Shown piece after piece: positions 34,521 through 41,666 of a DNA stretch of 64,000 bases. How positions within the stretch are numbered: position 1 is the stretch's first letter; each line of letters opens with the position of its first letter. Made by a program: the position numbers and the translations under genes. A model generated the notes under the pieces. That model saw only the letters and a list, made by a program, of their open reading frames with translations. It ran no database searches and was not told the DNA's origin. The stretch comes from Streptomyces sp. YS415 (GTDB lineage: Bacteria; Actinomycetota; Actinomycetes; Streptomycetales; Streptomycetaceae): positions 214,253 to 278,252 of the forward strand of contig NZ_JAMJFL010000009.1 in assembly GCF_023544665.1 (NCBI RefSeq). The letters are read 5' to 3'.

Positions 34521-35885
34521 ATGCGAACCGACTCTTCTCCCGGCACTCTGCCGGCGCGGGAGCACCTCCCGGCCACAGACGCCGGTACGCCTACGCCTGT
34601 CCTGGACGTAGTGATCCCCGTCCACAACGAGGAGAAGGACCTCCAGCCGTGTGTGCGGAGACTGCACGAGCACCTGCGGCGCACCTTCCCGTACCCGTTC
34701 CGCATCACGATCGCGGACAACGCCTCGACGGACACCACTCCCGAGGTGTCCCGGCGGCTGGAGGCGGAGATCCCGGAGGTCCGGGCCGTCCGCTTGGAGC
34801 AGAAGGGCCGCGGCCGCGCCCTGCGCACCGTGTGGTCCGCCTCGGACGCCCCGGTCCTCGCCTACATGGACGTGGATCTGTCCACCGACCTCAACGCCCT
34901 GCTGCCACTGGTGGCCCCGCTGATCTCGGGCCACTCGGACCTGGCGATCGGCTCCCGTCTCGCCCGCTCCTCCCGGGTCGTGCGCGGCCCGAAGCGGGAG
35001 TTCATCAGCCGCTCGTACAACCTCATCCTGCGCGGCTCGCTCCAGGCCCGGTTCTCGGACGCGCAGTGCGGGTTCAAGGCGATCCGCCGTGAGGTGGCCC
35101 AAGTGCTGCTGCCGCTGGTGGAGGACAGCGGCTGGTTCTTCGACACCGAGATGCTGGTGCTCGCCGAGCGCGCGGGACTGCGTATCCACGAGGTGCCCGT
35201 CGACTGGGTCGACGACCCGGACTCCACCGTCCGCATCGTCAGGACGGCCGCCGACGATCTGAAGGGCGTGTGGCGGATCGGCAAGGCCCTGGCCACCGGT
35301 TCGCTGCCGCTGGACCGCCTCGCCCGCCCCTTCGGCGACGATCCGCGCGACCGCGACCTCCAGGACGTGCCGAAGGGGCTGGCCCGTCAGCTCGTCGGAT
35401 TCTGCGTGGTCGGCGCGCTGTCCACGCTGTTCTACCTGCTGCTCTACAGCGGGTTGCGCCAGTTCACCGGTGCGCAGCCGGCCAACGCCCTGGCCCTGCT
35501 GGTCTCGGCGGTCGCCAACACGGCCGCCAACCGGCGCCTCACCTTCGGGGTGCGCGGCCCCGGCGGGGCGGTGCGGCACCAGGCGCAGGGCCTGGTGGTC
35601 CTCGCCATCGGACTCGCCCTGACCAGCGGCTCGCTGGCCGCCCTGAACACGGCGGCCGGGGACCCCGGGCACTCCACCGAACTGGCGGTCCTGATCGCCG
35701 CCAACCTCGCGGCGACCGTGCTGCGGTTCCTCCTCTTCCGGGTGTGGGTCTTCCCGGACCGCCGCGAGGAGCCGCCGCCGACGGCCGTGCGGCACATCCC
35801 GGCGTACGCCGTACCGCAGCCGCCGCTCCCGCGGCCCCCGCAGCCCGTGCGGCCCTCCGACCACCGACCGGGGGAGCCCCGATGA
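34521..35885 (+). CDS. Bifunctional family 2 glycosyltransferase / GtrA protein (YkcC-like)
   Basis: 454-residue fusion. Residues about 28-260 are a GT-A glycosyltransferase of the dolichyl/polyprenyl-phosphate sugar synthase type (DVVIPVHNEEKDL, DNASTDTT, AYMDVDLSTDL with D-x-D, GSRLARSS, DAQCGFKA, WFFDTEML). Residues about 305-425 are a GtrA four-helix module. It likely loads a sugar on a polyprenyl carrier and helps present it outside. ATG 34521 follows the kinase by 14 bp; the end overlaps the next gene by 4 bp. Confidence 0.92.
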   Translation: MRTDSSPGTLPAREHLPATDAGTPTPVLDVVIPVHNEEKDLQPCVRRLHEHLRRTFPYPFRITIADNASTDTTPEVSRRLEAEIPEVRAVRLEQKGRGRALRTVWSASDAPVLAYMDVDLSTDLNALLPLVAPLISGHSDLAIGSRLARSSRVVRGPKREFISRSYNLILRGSLQARFSDAQCGFKAIRREVAQVLLPLVEDSGWFFDTEMLVLAERAGLRIHEVPVDWVDDPDSTVRIVRTAADDLKGVWRIGKALATGSLPLDRLARPFGDDPRDRDLQDVPKGLARQLVGFCVVGALSTLFYLLLYSGLRQFTGAQPANALALLVSAVANTAANRRLTFGVRGPGGAVRHQAQGLVVLAIGLALTSGSLAALNTAAGDPGHSTELAVLIAANLAATVLRFLLFRVWVFPDRREEPPPTAVRHIPAYAVPQPPLPRPPQPVRPSDHRPGEPR

Positions 35886-37951
35886 CCAGCACTTACCGTA
35901 CGGCCGTGCAGGAGCCGCCCGCTCCCACGGCCGCCGGGCCCGAGCGGCCGTTCCTGCGCGGACTGTGGCGCGGCAGGACCGGGGACCCGCGCTGGGCGCG
36001 CCCGGCCTTCCTCGGCCTGCTGCTCGCCACCGCGGTGCTCTACCTCTGGAATCTGAGCGCCTCCGGCTACGCCAACTCCTTCTACTCCGCGGCCGTCCAG
36101 GCCGGCAGCCAGTCCTGGAAGGCGTTCTTCTTCGGCTCGCTGGACGCGGCCGGCGCGATCACCGTCGACAAGCCCCCGGCCGCGCTGTGGCCGATGGCGC
36201 TGTCGGTACGGATCTTCGGCCTGAACTCATGGGCGATCCTCGTCCCCGAGGTGCTGATGGGCGTCGGCACGGTCGCCGTCGTGTACGCGGCCGTCCGCCG
36301 CCGGTTCAGTCCGGCCGCCGGTCTGATCGCGGGCGCGGTGCTCGCGCTGACGCCGGTCGCGGCGCTGATGTTCCGGTTCAACAACCCGGACGCGCTGCTG
36401 GCCCTGCTGATGACCCTGGCCTGCTACTTCGTCATCCGCGGCCTGGAGGACGGCCGTACGAAGTGGCTGCTGTGGGCCGGGGCCGCGATCGGCTTCGCGT
36501 TCCTCGCCAAGACGCTCCAGGCGTTCCTGATCCTGCCCGCGCTGGCCTTCGCCCACGCCGTCTGCGCCCCGGTGAGGGTGAGGAAGCGGATCGGACAGCT
36601 GGCGGCGGGACTGGCCGCGATCGTCGTCTCGGGCGGCTGGTGGGTGGCGGTCGTGGAGTGGTGGCCGGCGTCCTCCCGCCCGTACATCGGCGGCTCCCAG
36701 AACAACTCCTTCCTCGAGCTGACCTTCGGCTACAACGGTCTCGGCCGGCTGAACGGCGAGGAGACCGGCAGCGTCGGCGGCGGTGGCGGTGGCGGCACCG
36801 GGCAGTGGGGCGAGACCGGCTGGGACCGGCTGTTCGGCGCCGGCATCGGCGGCCAGATCTCCTGGCTGCTCCCGGCCGCGCTGATCCTGCTGATCGCGGG
36901 CCTGGTGGCCACCCACAAGGCCGAGCGCACCTCGGTGACCCGTGGTTCGTTCCTCGTCTGGGGCGGCGCGCTGCTGACCACCATGGTGGTCTTCAGCTAC
37001 ATGCAGGGCATCTTCCACGAGTACTACACGGTGGCGCTCGCCCCCTGCATCGCTCCCCTGGTCGGGATGGGCTCGGTGCTGCTGTGGGAGAAGCGGGACA
37101 GGGCGTGGGCGTCGGGGACCCTGGCGACCGCGGCGGCGGCCACCGCGGCCTGGGGGTACGTCCTGCTCAACCGGTCCGCCGACTACCTGCCCTGGCTGAA
37201 GTGGCTGGTGCTGGTCGGCGGTCTGCTCGCCGCGCTCGGGCTCGTCTTCGCGAGCAGGCTGGGTCGCCGAGCGGCCATGGCGGTGGCCGGACTCGGGCTG
37301 GTGGCGGCGCTGGCCGGGCCCGCGGCGTACACCCTCACCACGGTGAGCGAGGGGCACTCCGGCTCGATCGTGACCGCGGGACCCTCGGTGCAGGGCGGCC
37401 GTGGCGGCGGTCCGGGCGGGGGTGGCTTCCCGGACGGCGGGGGCATGCCGGGCCGGCAGAACCAGCAGGGCGGCGGCACGGGCGGGCCCCCGGTAAACGG
37501 GACCGGCCGGATGCCGGGTCAGCAGAACCAGCAGGACGGTGACGGCGGTACCCCCGGTGGCGGGGGCGGCGGCATGGGCGGTCTGCTCAACGGCGCCACG
37601 GTCGCCGACGAGGCCACGGACCTCCTGACGGAGAACGCCGCGGACTACACCTGGGCCGCCGCGGCCATCGGCGCCCAGAACGCCGCGAGCTACCAACTCT
37701 CCACCGGAGAGCCCGTGATGGCGATCGGCGGCTTCAACGGCACCGACCCCTCCCCGACGCTCTCCCAATTCAAGGACTATGTGGCGGACGGCCGGATCCA
37801 CTACTTCATCTCCAGCGGCTCCGGCGGCGGCATGGGCGGCTCCGACAGCGGTACGTCCGCCCGGATCACGGAGTGGGTCGAGGCCAACTTCAAGCAGGTC
37901 ACGGCCGGTTCCGCCACCTTCTACGACCTGACGCGGAAGGCGGGCGGCTGA
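35882..37951 (+). CDS. GT39/PMT-like membrane glycosyltransferase (YkcB-like)
   Basis: 689-residue polytopic transferase that uses polyprenyl-phosphate sugars outside the membrane. About twelve helices in the first 490 residues; first loop contains the acidic/catalytic region SGYANSFYSAAVQAG and ITVDKPPAALW. A Gly/Asn/Gln-rich linker (about 500-570) leads to an extracellular C-terminal domain (ATDLLTENAADYTWAAAAIG to the end) common in this family. ATGA overlap with the GT2/GtrA gene gives a four-gene operon with the two-component system; Bacillus ykoGH/ykoST-type loci have a similar pairing. Confidence 0.9.
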   Translation: MTSTYRTAVQEPPAPTAAGPERPFLRGLWRGRTGDPRWARPAFLGLLLATAVLYLWNLSASGYANSFYSAAVQAGSQSWKAFFFGSLDAAGAITVDKPPAALWPMALSVRIFGLNSWAILVPEVLMGVGTVAVVYAAVRRRFSPAAGLIAGAVLALTPVAALMFRFNNPDALLALLMTLACYFVIRGLEDGRTKWLLWAGAAIGFAFLAKTLQAFLILPALAFAHAVCAPVRVRKRIGQLAAGLAAIVVSGGWWVAVVEWWPASSRPYIGGSQNNSFLELTFGYNGLGRLNGEETGSVGGGGGGGTGQWGETGWDRLFGAGIGGQISWLLPAALILLIAGLVATHKAERTSVTRGSFLVWGGALLTTMVVFSYMQGIFHEYYTVALAPCIAPLVGMGSVLLWEKRDRAWASGTLATAAAATAAWGYVLLNRSADYLPWLKWLVLVGGLLAALGLVFASRLGRRAAMAVAGLGLVAALAGPAAYTLTTVSEGHSGSIVTAGPSVQGGRGGGPGGGGFPDGGGMPGRQNQQGGGTGGPPVNGTGRMPGQQNQQDGDGGTPGGGGGGMGGLLNGATVADEATDLLTENAADYTWAAAAIGAQNAASYQLSTGEPVMAIGGFNGTDPSPTLSQFKDYVADGRIHYFISSGSGGGMGGSDSGTSARITEWVEANFKQVTAGSATFYDLTRKAGG

Positions 37952-37976
37952 GCGCCGCAGCAGACGGGAGAAACGC

Positions 37977-38014
37977 GCTGTACACCGTATGAGAGCTGTT
38001 CTACGGTGTACAGC
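37977..38014 (+). promoter_or_regulatory. 13-bp inverted-repeat operator overlaying the MFS promoter
   Basis: Perfect arms GCTGTACACCGTA (37977-37989) and TACGGTGTACAGC (38002-38014), spacer 12 bp. A -35 candidate TGTACA (37979-37984) and -10 TACGGT (38002-38007), 17 bp apart, fall inside the arms. The ATG follows at 38015 without a ribosome-binding site, so the transcript may be leaderless. Likely target of the TetR encoded downstream. Confidence 0.75.
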
Positions 38015-39538
38015 ATGTCCGTCTCCGCACCCGTCACCGTCTCCCAGGGCCACCCCCAGCGCTGGCTGATCCTCGGCGTCATCTGCCTGGCGCAGCTCAC
38101 CGTCGTCCTGGACAACACCGTCCTGAACGTCGCCATCCCCTCGCTGACCAGCGAGCTGGACGCGGCCACCTCGGACATCCAGTGGATGATCAACGCGTAC
38201 TCGCTGGTGCAGTCCGGACTGCTGCTCACCGCGGGCAGCGCCGCCGACCGCTACGGCCGCAAGAAGATGCTGATCACCGGCCTGGCCCTGTTCGGCGCCG
38301 GTTCGCTGACGGCCGGACTCGCCGACACCACCGGCCAGTTGATCGCCGCCCGGGCGGGCATGGGCGTGGGCGGGGCGCTGCTGCTGACCACCACGCTCGC
38401 CGTCGTGATGCAGATCTTCGCCCCCGAGGAGCACGCCAAGGCCATCGGCATCTGGGCCGCGGTCAACGCGCTCGGCTTCGCCTGCGGCCCGCTGCTCGGC
38501 GGCTTCATGCTGGACCACTTCTGGTGGGGCGCGATCTTCCTGATCAACCTGCCGGTCGTGGTGCTGGGCCTGGTCGCCGCCGTCACCCTGGTCCCCGAGT
38601 CGAAGAACCCCCGCGGCGACCGGCCCGACCTGCTCGGCGCCCTGCTCTCCACGATCGGCATGGCCTCCCTGGTCTTCGCGATCATCTCCGGACCCGAGCA
38701 CGGCTGGACCTCGGCCCGGGTGCTGGGGTCGGCGGCCGTCGCGGGCGGAGTGCTGGCGGCCTTCGCCTACTGGGAGAGCCGGATCCCGTACCCCATGCTC
38801 GACCTGCACTTCTTCAAGAACCAGCGGTTCACGGGGGCGATCGCGGGCGCGGTGCTGATCACCTTCGGCATGGGCGGCTCGCTCTTCCTGCTCACCCAGC
38901 ACATGCAGTTCGTCCTCGGCTACGGCCCGCTGGAGGCCGGTCTGCGCACGGCACCGCTCGCGCTCGCGATCGTGGCCCTGAACTTCACCGGAGTGGCGGC
39001 CAAGTGGGCGGCCAGGCTCGGCAACCCGGCCGCCATCGGGGTCGGCATGGCCCTGATGGCCTGCGGCCTGGCGTCGATCGCCCTGCTCACCGCGAGCGGG
39101 TACACCGGAACGCTGCTGGGCCTGCTCCTCATAGGCGCCGGTGCGGCGATCGCCAACCCGGCGATGGCGCACGCGATCATGAGCTCGATCCCGCCGGAGA
39201 AGGCGGGCATCGGGGCCGGGATCAACGGGACCGTGGCGGAGTTCGGGCAGGGCCTGGGCGTGGCCGTGCTCGGGGCCGTGCTCACCTCCCGCTTCGCGGC
39301 GCTCGTCCCGGTGGCCGCGTCCTCGTTCCCGGCGGCGATGGCGGCGGCCGACGGCGAGGCCCGGCGCAGCGAGATCAGGGACGCGTTCGCCTCCGGCCTG
39401 GAGAGCAGTCAGTTGGTGGGCGCGGTGGCCGTGCTGCTCGGCGGGTTGGTGGCGGCGACGTTGCTGCGCAGGGCGGAGCGGGCAGACTCGGGTGACATGA
39501 CCCGCACGCAGCAGGACCAGGAAGGTGCGCCATGGTGA
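38015..39538 (+). CDS. MFS drug-efflux transporter (DHA2, EmrB/QacA type)
   Basis: 507-residue proton-driven exporter with about fourteen helices. DHA2 signatures: LDNTVLNVAIPSL in helix 1, motif A GSAADRYGRKKM, and motif C-like GFACGPLLGGF. No ribosome-binding site; starts at the end of the operator repeat. Last seven bases overlap the TetR gene start, so the two are translationally coupled and the pump is probably repressed by its co-transcribed regulator. Confidence 0.92.
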   Translation: MSVSAPVTVSQGHPQRWLILGVICLAQLTVVLDNTVLNVAIPSLTSELDAATSDIQWMINAYSLVQSGLLLTAGSAADRYGRKKMLITGLALFGAGSLTAGLADTTGQLIAARAGMGVGGALLLTTTLAVVMQIFAPEEHAKAIGIWAAVNALGFACGPLLGGFMLDHFWWGAIFLINLPVVVLGLVAAVTLVPESKNPRGDRPDLLGALLSTIGMASLVFAIISGPEHGWTSARVLGSAAVAGGVLAAFAYWESRIPYPMLDLHFFKNQRFTGAIAGAVLITFGMGGSLFLLTQHMQFVLGYGPLEAGLRTAPLALAIVALNFTGVAAKWAARLGNPAAIGVGMALMACGLASIALLTASGYTGTLLGLLLIGAGAAIANPAMAHAIMSSIPPEKAGIGAGINGTVAEFGQGLGVAVLGAVLTSRFAALVPVAASSFPAAMAAADGEARRSEIRDAFASGLESSQLVGAVAVLLGGLVAATLLRRAERADSGDMTRTQQDQEGAPW

Positions 39539-40284
39539 AGGCAGCCGAGCGGGCCAGCGTATGGCTGGAGGCCAAGGGGCGCCGCGGCGGCCGGGGCGGG
39601 GGGCAGCCCTCCGGCCTCGACCGGGACCGGATCACCGAGGTGACCGTACGGCTGCTCGACGCGGAAGGGCTCACCAAGTTCTCCATGCGCCGGCTGGCCA
39701 CCGAGCTGAACGTCACGGCCATGTCCGTCTACTGGTACGTCGACACCAAGGACGACCTCCTCGAACTCGCCCTGGACACGGTCTACGGCGAACTCCGGCT
39801 CCCCGACCCGGAGGCCGACGAGGACTGGCGCGACCAACTGCGCACGCTGGCCCGCGAGTACCGGGCCCTGCTGGTCCGCCACCCGTGGATCTCCCCGCTG
39901 GCCGGGACCTACCTCAACATCGGGCCGAACTCCCTGGCCTTCTCCCGGGTGGTCCAGCGCGTGATCCGCAGGACGGGGCTGCCGGCCGAGGGCGTGACGG
40001 GCGCGATCTCGGCCGTCTTCCAGTTCGTGTACGGCTACGGCACGATCGAGGGCCACTTCTTCGCCCGGGTCCAGGACGCGGGCATGACCCCCGACGCCTG
40101 GTTCCAGCACGCCATGAAGACGGTGAGCGAGTCCCCCTCGACCGCGGAGGTCGTCGACGAGGCCAAGGACATCATGGCGGCCCGGGGCGGCGACACGGTC
40201 GAGGAGATGCTGGAGCGGGACTTCGTCTTCGCCCTGGACCTGCTGGTCGCGGGCATCGAGGCGATGGTGGCGAGAGGACGATAG
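39532..40284 (+). CDS. TetR/AcrR-family regulator
   Basis: 250-residue repressor. HTH at about 31-75 (FSMRRLATELNVTAMSVYWYVDTKDDLLEL), C-terminal TetR_C-like ligand domain. A basic, Gly-rich N-terminal extension of about 27 residues precedes the HTH. Overlaps the pump gene by 7 bp; likely binds the 37977-38014 repeat. Confidence 0.92.
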   Translation: MVKAAERASVWLEAKGRRGGRGGGQPSGLDRDRITEVTVRLLDAEGLTKFSMRRLATELNVTAMSVYWYVDTKDDLLELALDTVYGELRLPDPEADEDWRDQLRTLAREYRALLVRHPWISPLAGTYLNIGPNSLAFSRVVQRVIRRTGLPAEGVTGAISAVFQFVYGYGTIEGHFFARVQDAGMTPDAWFQHAMKTVSESPSTAEVVDEAKDIMAARGGDTVEEMLERDFVFALDLLVAGIEAMVARGR

Positions 40285-40290
40285 GACCGG

Positions 40291-40761
40291 CTAGGCGTCC
40301 TCGACGAGCCGCGCGGGAAATCCGCCCGTCGCCACCGGCCCCCACCTCTGCGGCGTCACCCGGATGATCGACTTGCCCTGCTTCACCATCGCCGCCCGGT
40401 ACTCGTCCCAGTCCGGATGCTCCCCGGCGATGTTCCGGTAGTACTCCACCAGCGGCTCGACGGAGTCGGGGCAGTCGACGACCTCCGCCGTGCCGTCGAT
40501 CTGCACCCAGGGACCGTTCCAGTCGTCGCTCAGCACGATCAGGCTGACCCGCGGATCCCGCCGGGCGTTCCGGGTCTTGGCCCGCTCGGGGTAGGTGGAG
40601 ACGACGATCCGCCCGGAGTCGTCCACCCCGCAGGTGAGCGGCGACCCCTGCGGGCTCCCGTCGGCCCGCCGCGTCAGCAGGATCGCGCGATGCCGCGGCC
40701 GGACGAAGTCCAGCAACTCGGCCGACGAGACGGTGGTGTTGGTCGCGATGTTCGGTGCCAT
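40291..40761 (-). CDS. PPOX-class F420/flavin-dependent oxidoreductase
   Basis: 156-residue split-barrel protein of the pyridoxamine-phosphate-oxidase-like family. Visible family strands: FVRPRHRAILLTRRADGSPQ, GRIVVSTYPERAKTRNARRDPRVSLIV, WVQIDGTAEVVD. Many actinobacterial members use F420; substrate unknown. It starts ten bases after the YceI gene on the same strand, so it is probably the fourth gene of the MarR-pump-YceI operon. Confidence 0.85.
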   Translation of the reverse strand: MAPNIATNTTVSSAELLDFVRPRHRAILLTRRADGSPQGSPLTCGVDDSGRIVVSTYPERAKTRNARRDPRVSLIVLSDDWNGPWVQIDGTAEVVDCPDSVEPLVEYYRNIAGEHPDWDEYRAAMVKQGKSIIRVTPQRWGPVATGGFPARLVEDA

Positions 40762-40770
40762 GCGCCCAGC

Positions 40771-41592
40771 CTAGGACTGCGGGAGCGCGTCTCCCTGGAC
40801 CGCCTGCACGTCGAGTTCCACCCGCAGCGTCGTACCGATGGCGGCGATCCCCGCCTGGACGACCTGGTTGTAGCGCATCGCGAAGTCCTCCCGCCGCAGC
40901 TCGGCGGTGGCCCGGAAGGCGGCCCGGGTCCCGCCCCACGGATCCGACCCGGTCCCCAGGTACGCCAGGTCCAGGTCCACCGGCCGTACGACACCGTGCA
41001 GCCCCAGCGTCCCGTGGACCGTCCAGCGATCCGGGCCGGCCGCGGTCAGGCCCGTCGAGCGGTAGGTGATCTCCGGGAACCTCTCCACGTCCAGGAAGTC
41101 CGCCGACCGCAGGTGCTCGTCCCGTACGGCATTGCCCGTGTCGATCGACGACGCCCGGATCACCGCCTCCACCCGCGACCCGGTGACGTCGTCAGGGGCG
41201 ATGGCGACGGTCGCGGAGAAGTCGGTGAACCGCCCGTGCACGCTGGAGATCCCCAGGTGCTGGGCGACCGCGCCCACCGACGAGTGCGCCGGGTCCACCG
41301 TCCACACCCCCGGCGGCGGCAGTTCCGCCCCGCCCTGCCGGGCCAGCGTCACCGTGCCCACCTCGGCCCGGCCGCTCGCGGTGACGATCGCGCTCGCCGC
41401 GGCGGGCGCGTACCCGACGGCGGTGACGATGACCGTGTACGCCCCGGGCGCCAGCGGGTTCGGGTCCCGCACCGCGCCTTCCGCGTCGGCAGGGGCGCGC
41501 AGCACCTGGTTGCCGTTCCCGTCCGTCACCGTGACGACCGCGTGCGACACGGCCCAACCGTCCCGGGTACGGATCCTCGCGGTCAGTCCCAT
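40771..41592 (-). CDS. YceI-family lipid-binding protein with N-terminal Cna-B/carboxypeptidase-regulatory-like domain
   Basis: 273 residues. Residues about 1-85 form a beta-sandwich like those in carboxypeptidase regulatory or Cna-B domains (HAVVTVTDGNGNQVLRAPAD, GAYTVIVTAVGYAPA). Residues about 95-273 are YceI (WTVDPAHSSVGAVAQHLGISSVHGRFTDF, FRATAELRREDFAMRYN), a lipocalin-like barrel known to bind isoprenoid chains. No signal peptide. ATG 41592 has GAGGAG five bases upstream. The upstream pump carries related domains at its C-terminus, linking the two proteins. Confidence 0.88.
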   Translation of the reverse strand: MGLTARIRTRDGWAVSHAVVTVTDGNGNQVLRAPADAEGAVRDPNPLAPGAYTVIVTAVGYAPAAASAIVTASGRAEVGTVTLARQGGAELPPPGVWTVDPAHSSVGAVAQHLGISSVHGRFTDFSATVAIAPDDVTGSRVEAVIRASSIDTGNAVRDEHLRSADFLDVERFPEITYRSTGLTAAGPDRWTVHGTLGLHGVVRPVDLDLAYLGTGSDPWGGTRAAFRATAELRREDFAMRYNQVVQAGIAAIGTTLRVELDVQAVQGDALPQS

Positions 41593-41611
41593 CTCAACTC
41601 CTCGCATGAAA

Positions 41612-41658
41612 CCGGCCCGTGGAGCGCGCCTCCGCTCAGAGCGCGCTCCACGGGCCGG
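41612..41658 (-). terminator. Intra-operon 18-bp hairpin between pump and YceI genes
   Basis: An 18-bp perfect stem (41612-41629 with 41641-41658) and 11-base loop begin 8 bp after the pump stop. It would end or attenuate transcription, lowering YceI and PPOX expression relative to the pump, or protect the upstream mRNA. Confidence 0.75.
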
Positions 41659-41666
41659 GGCCTGTC

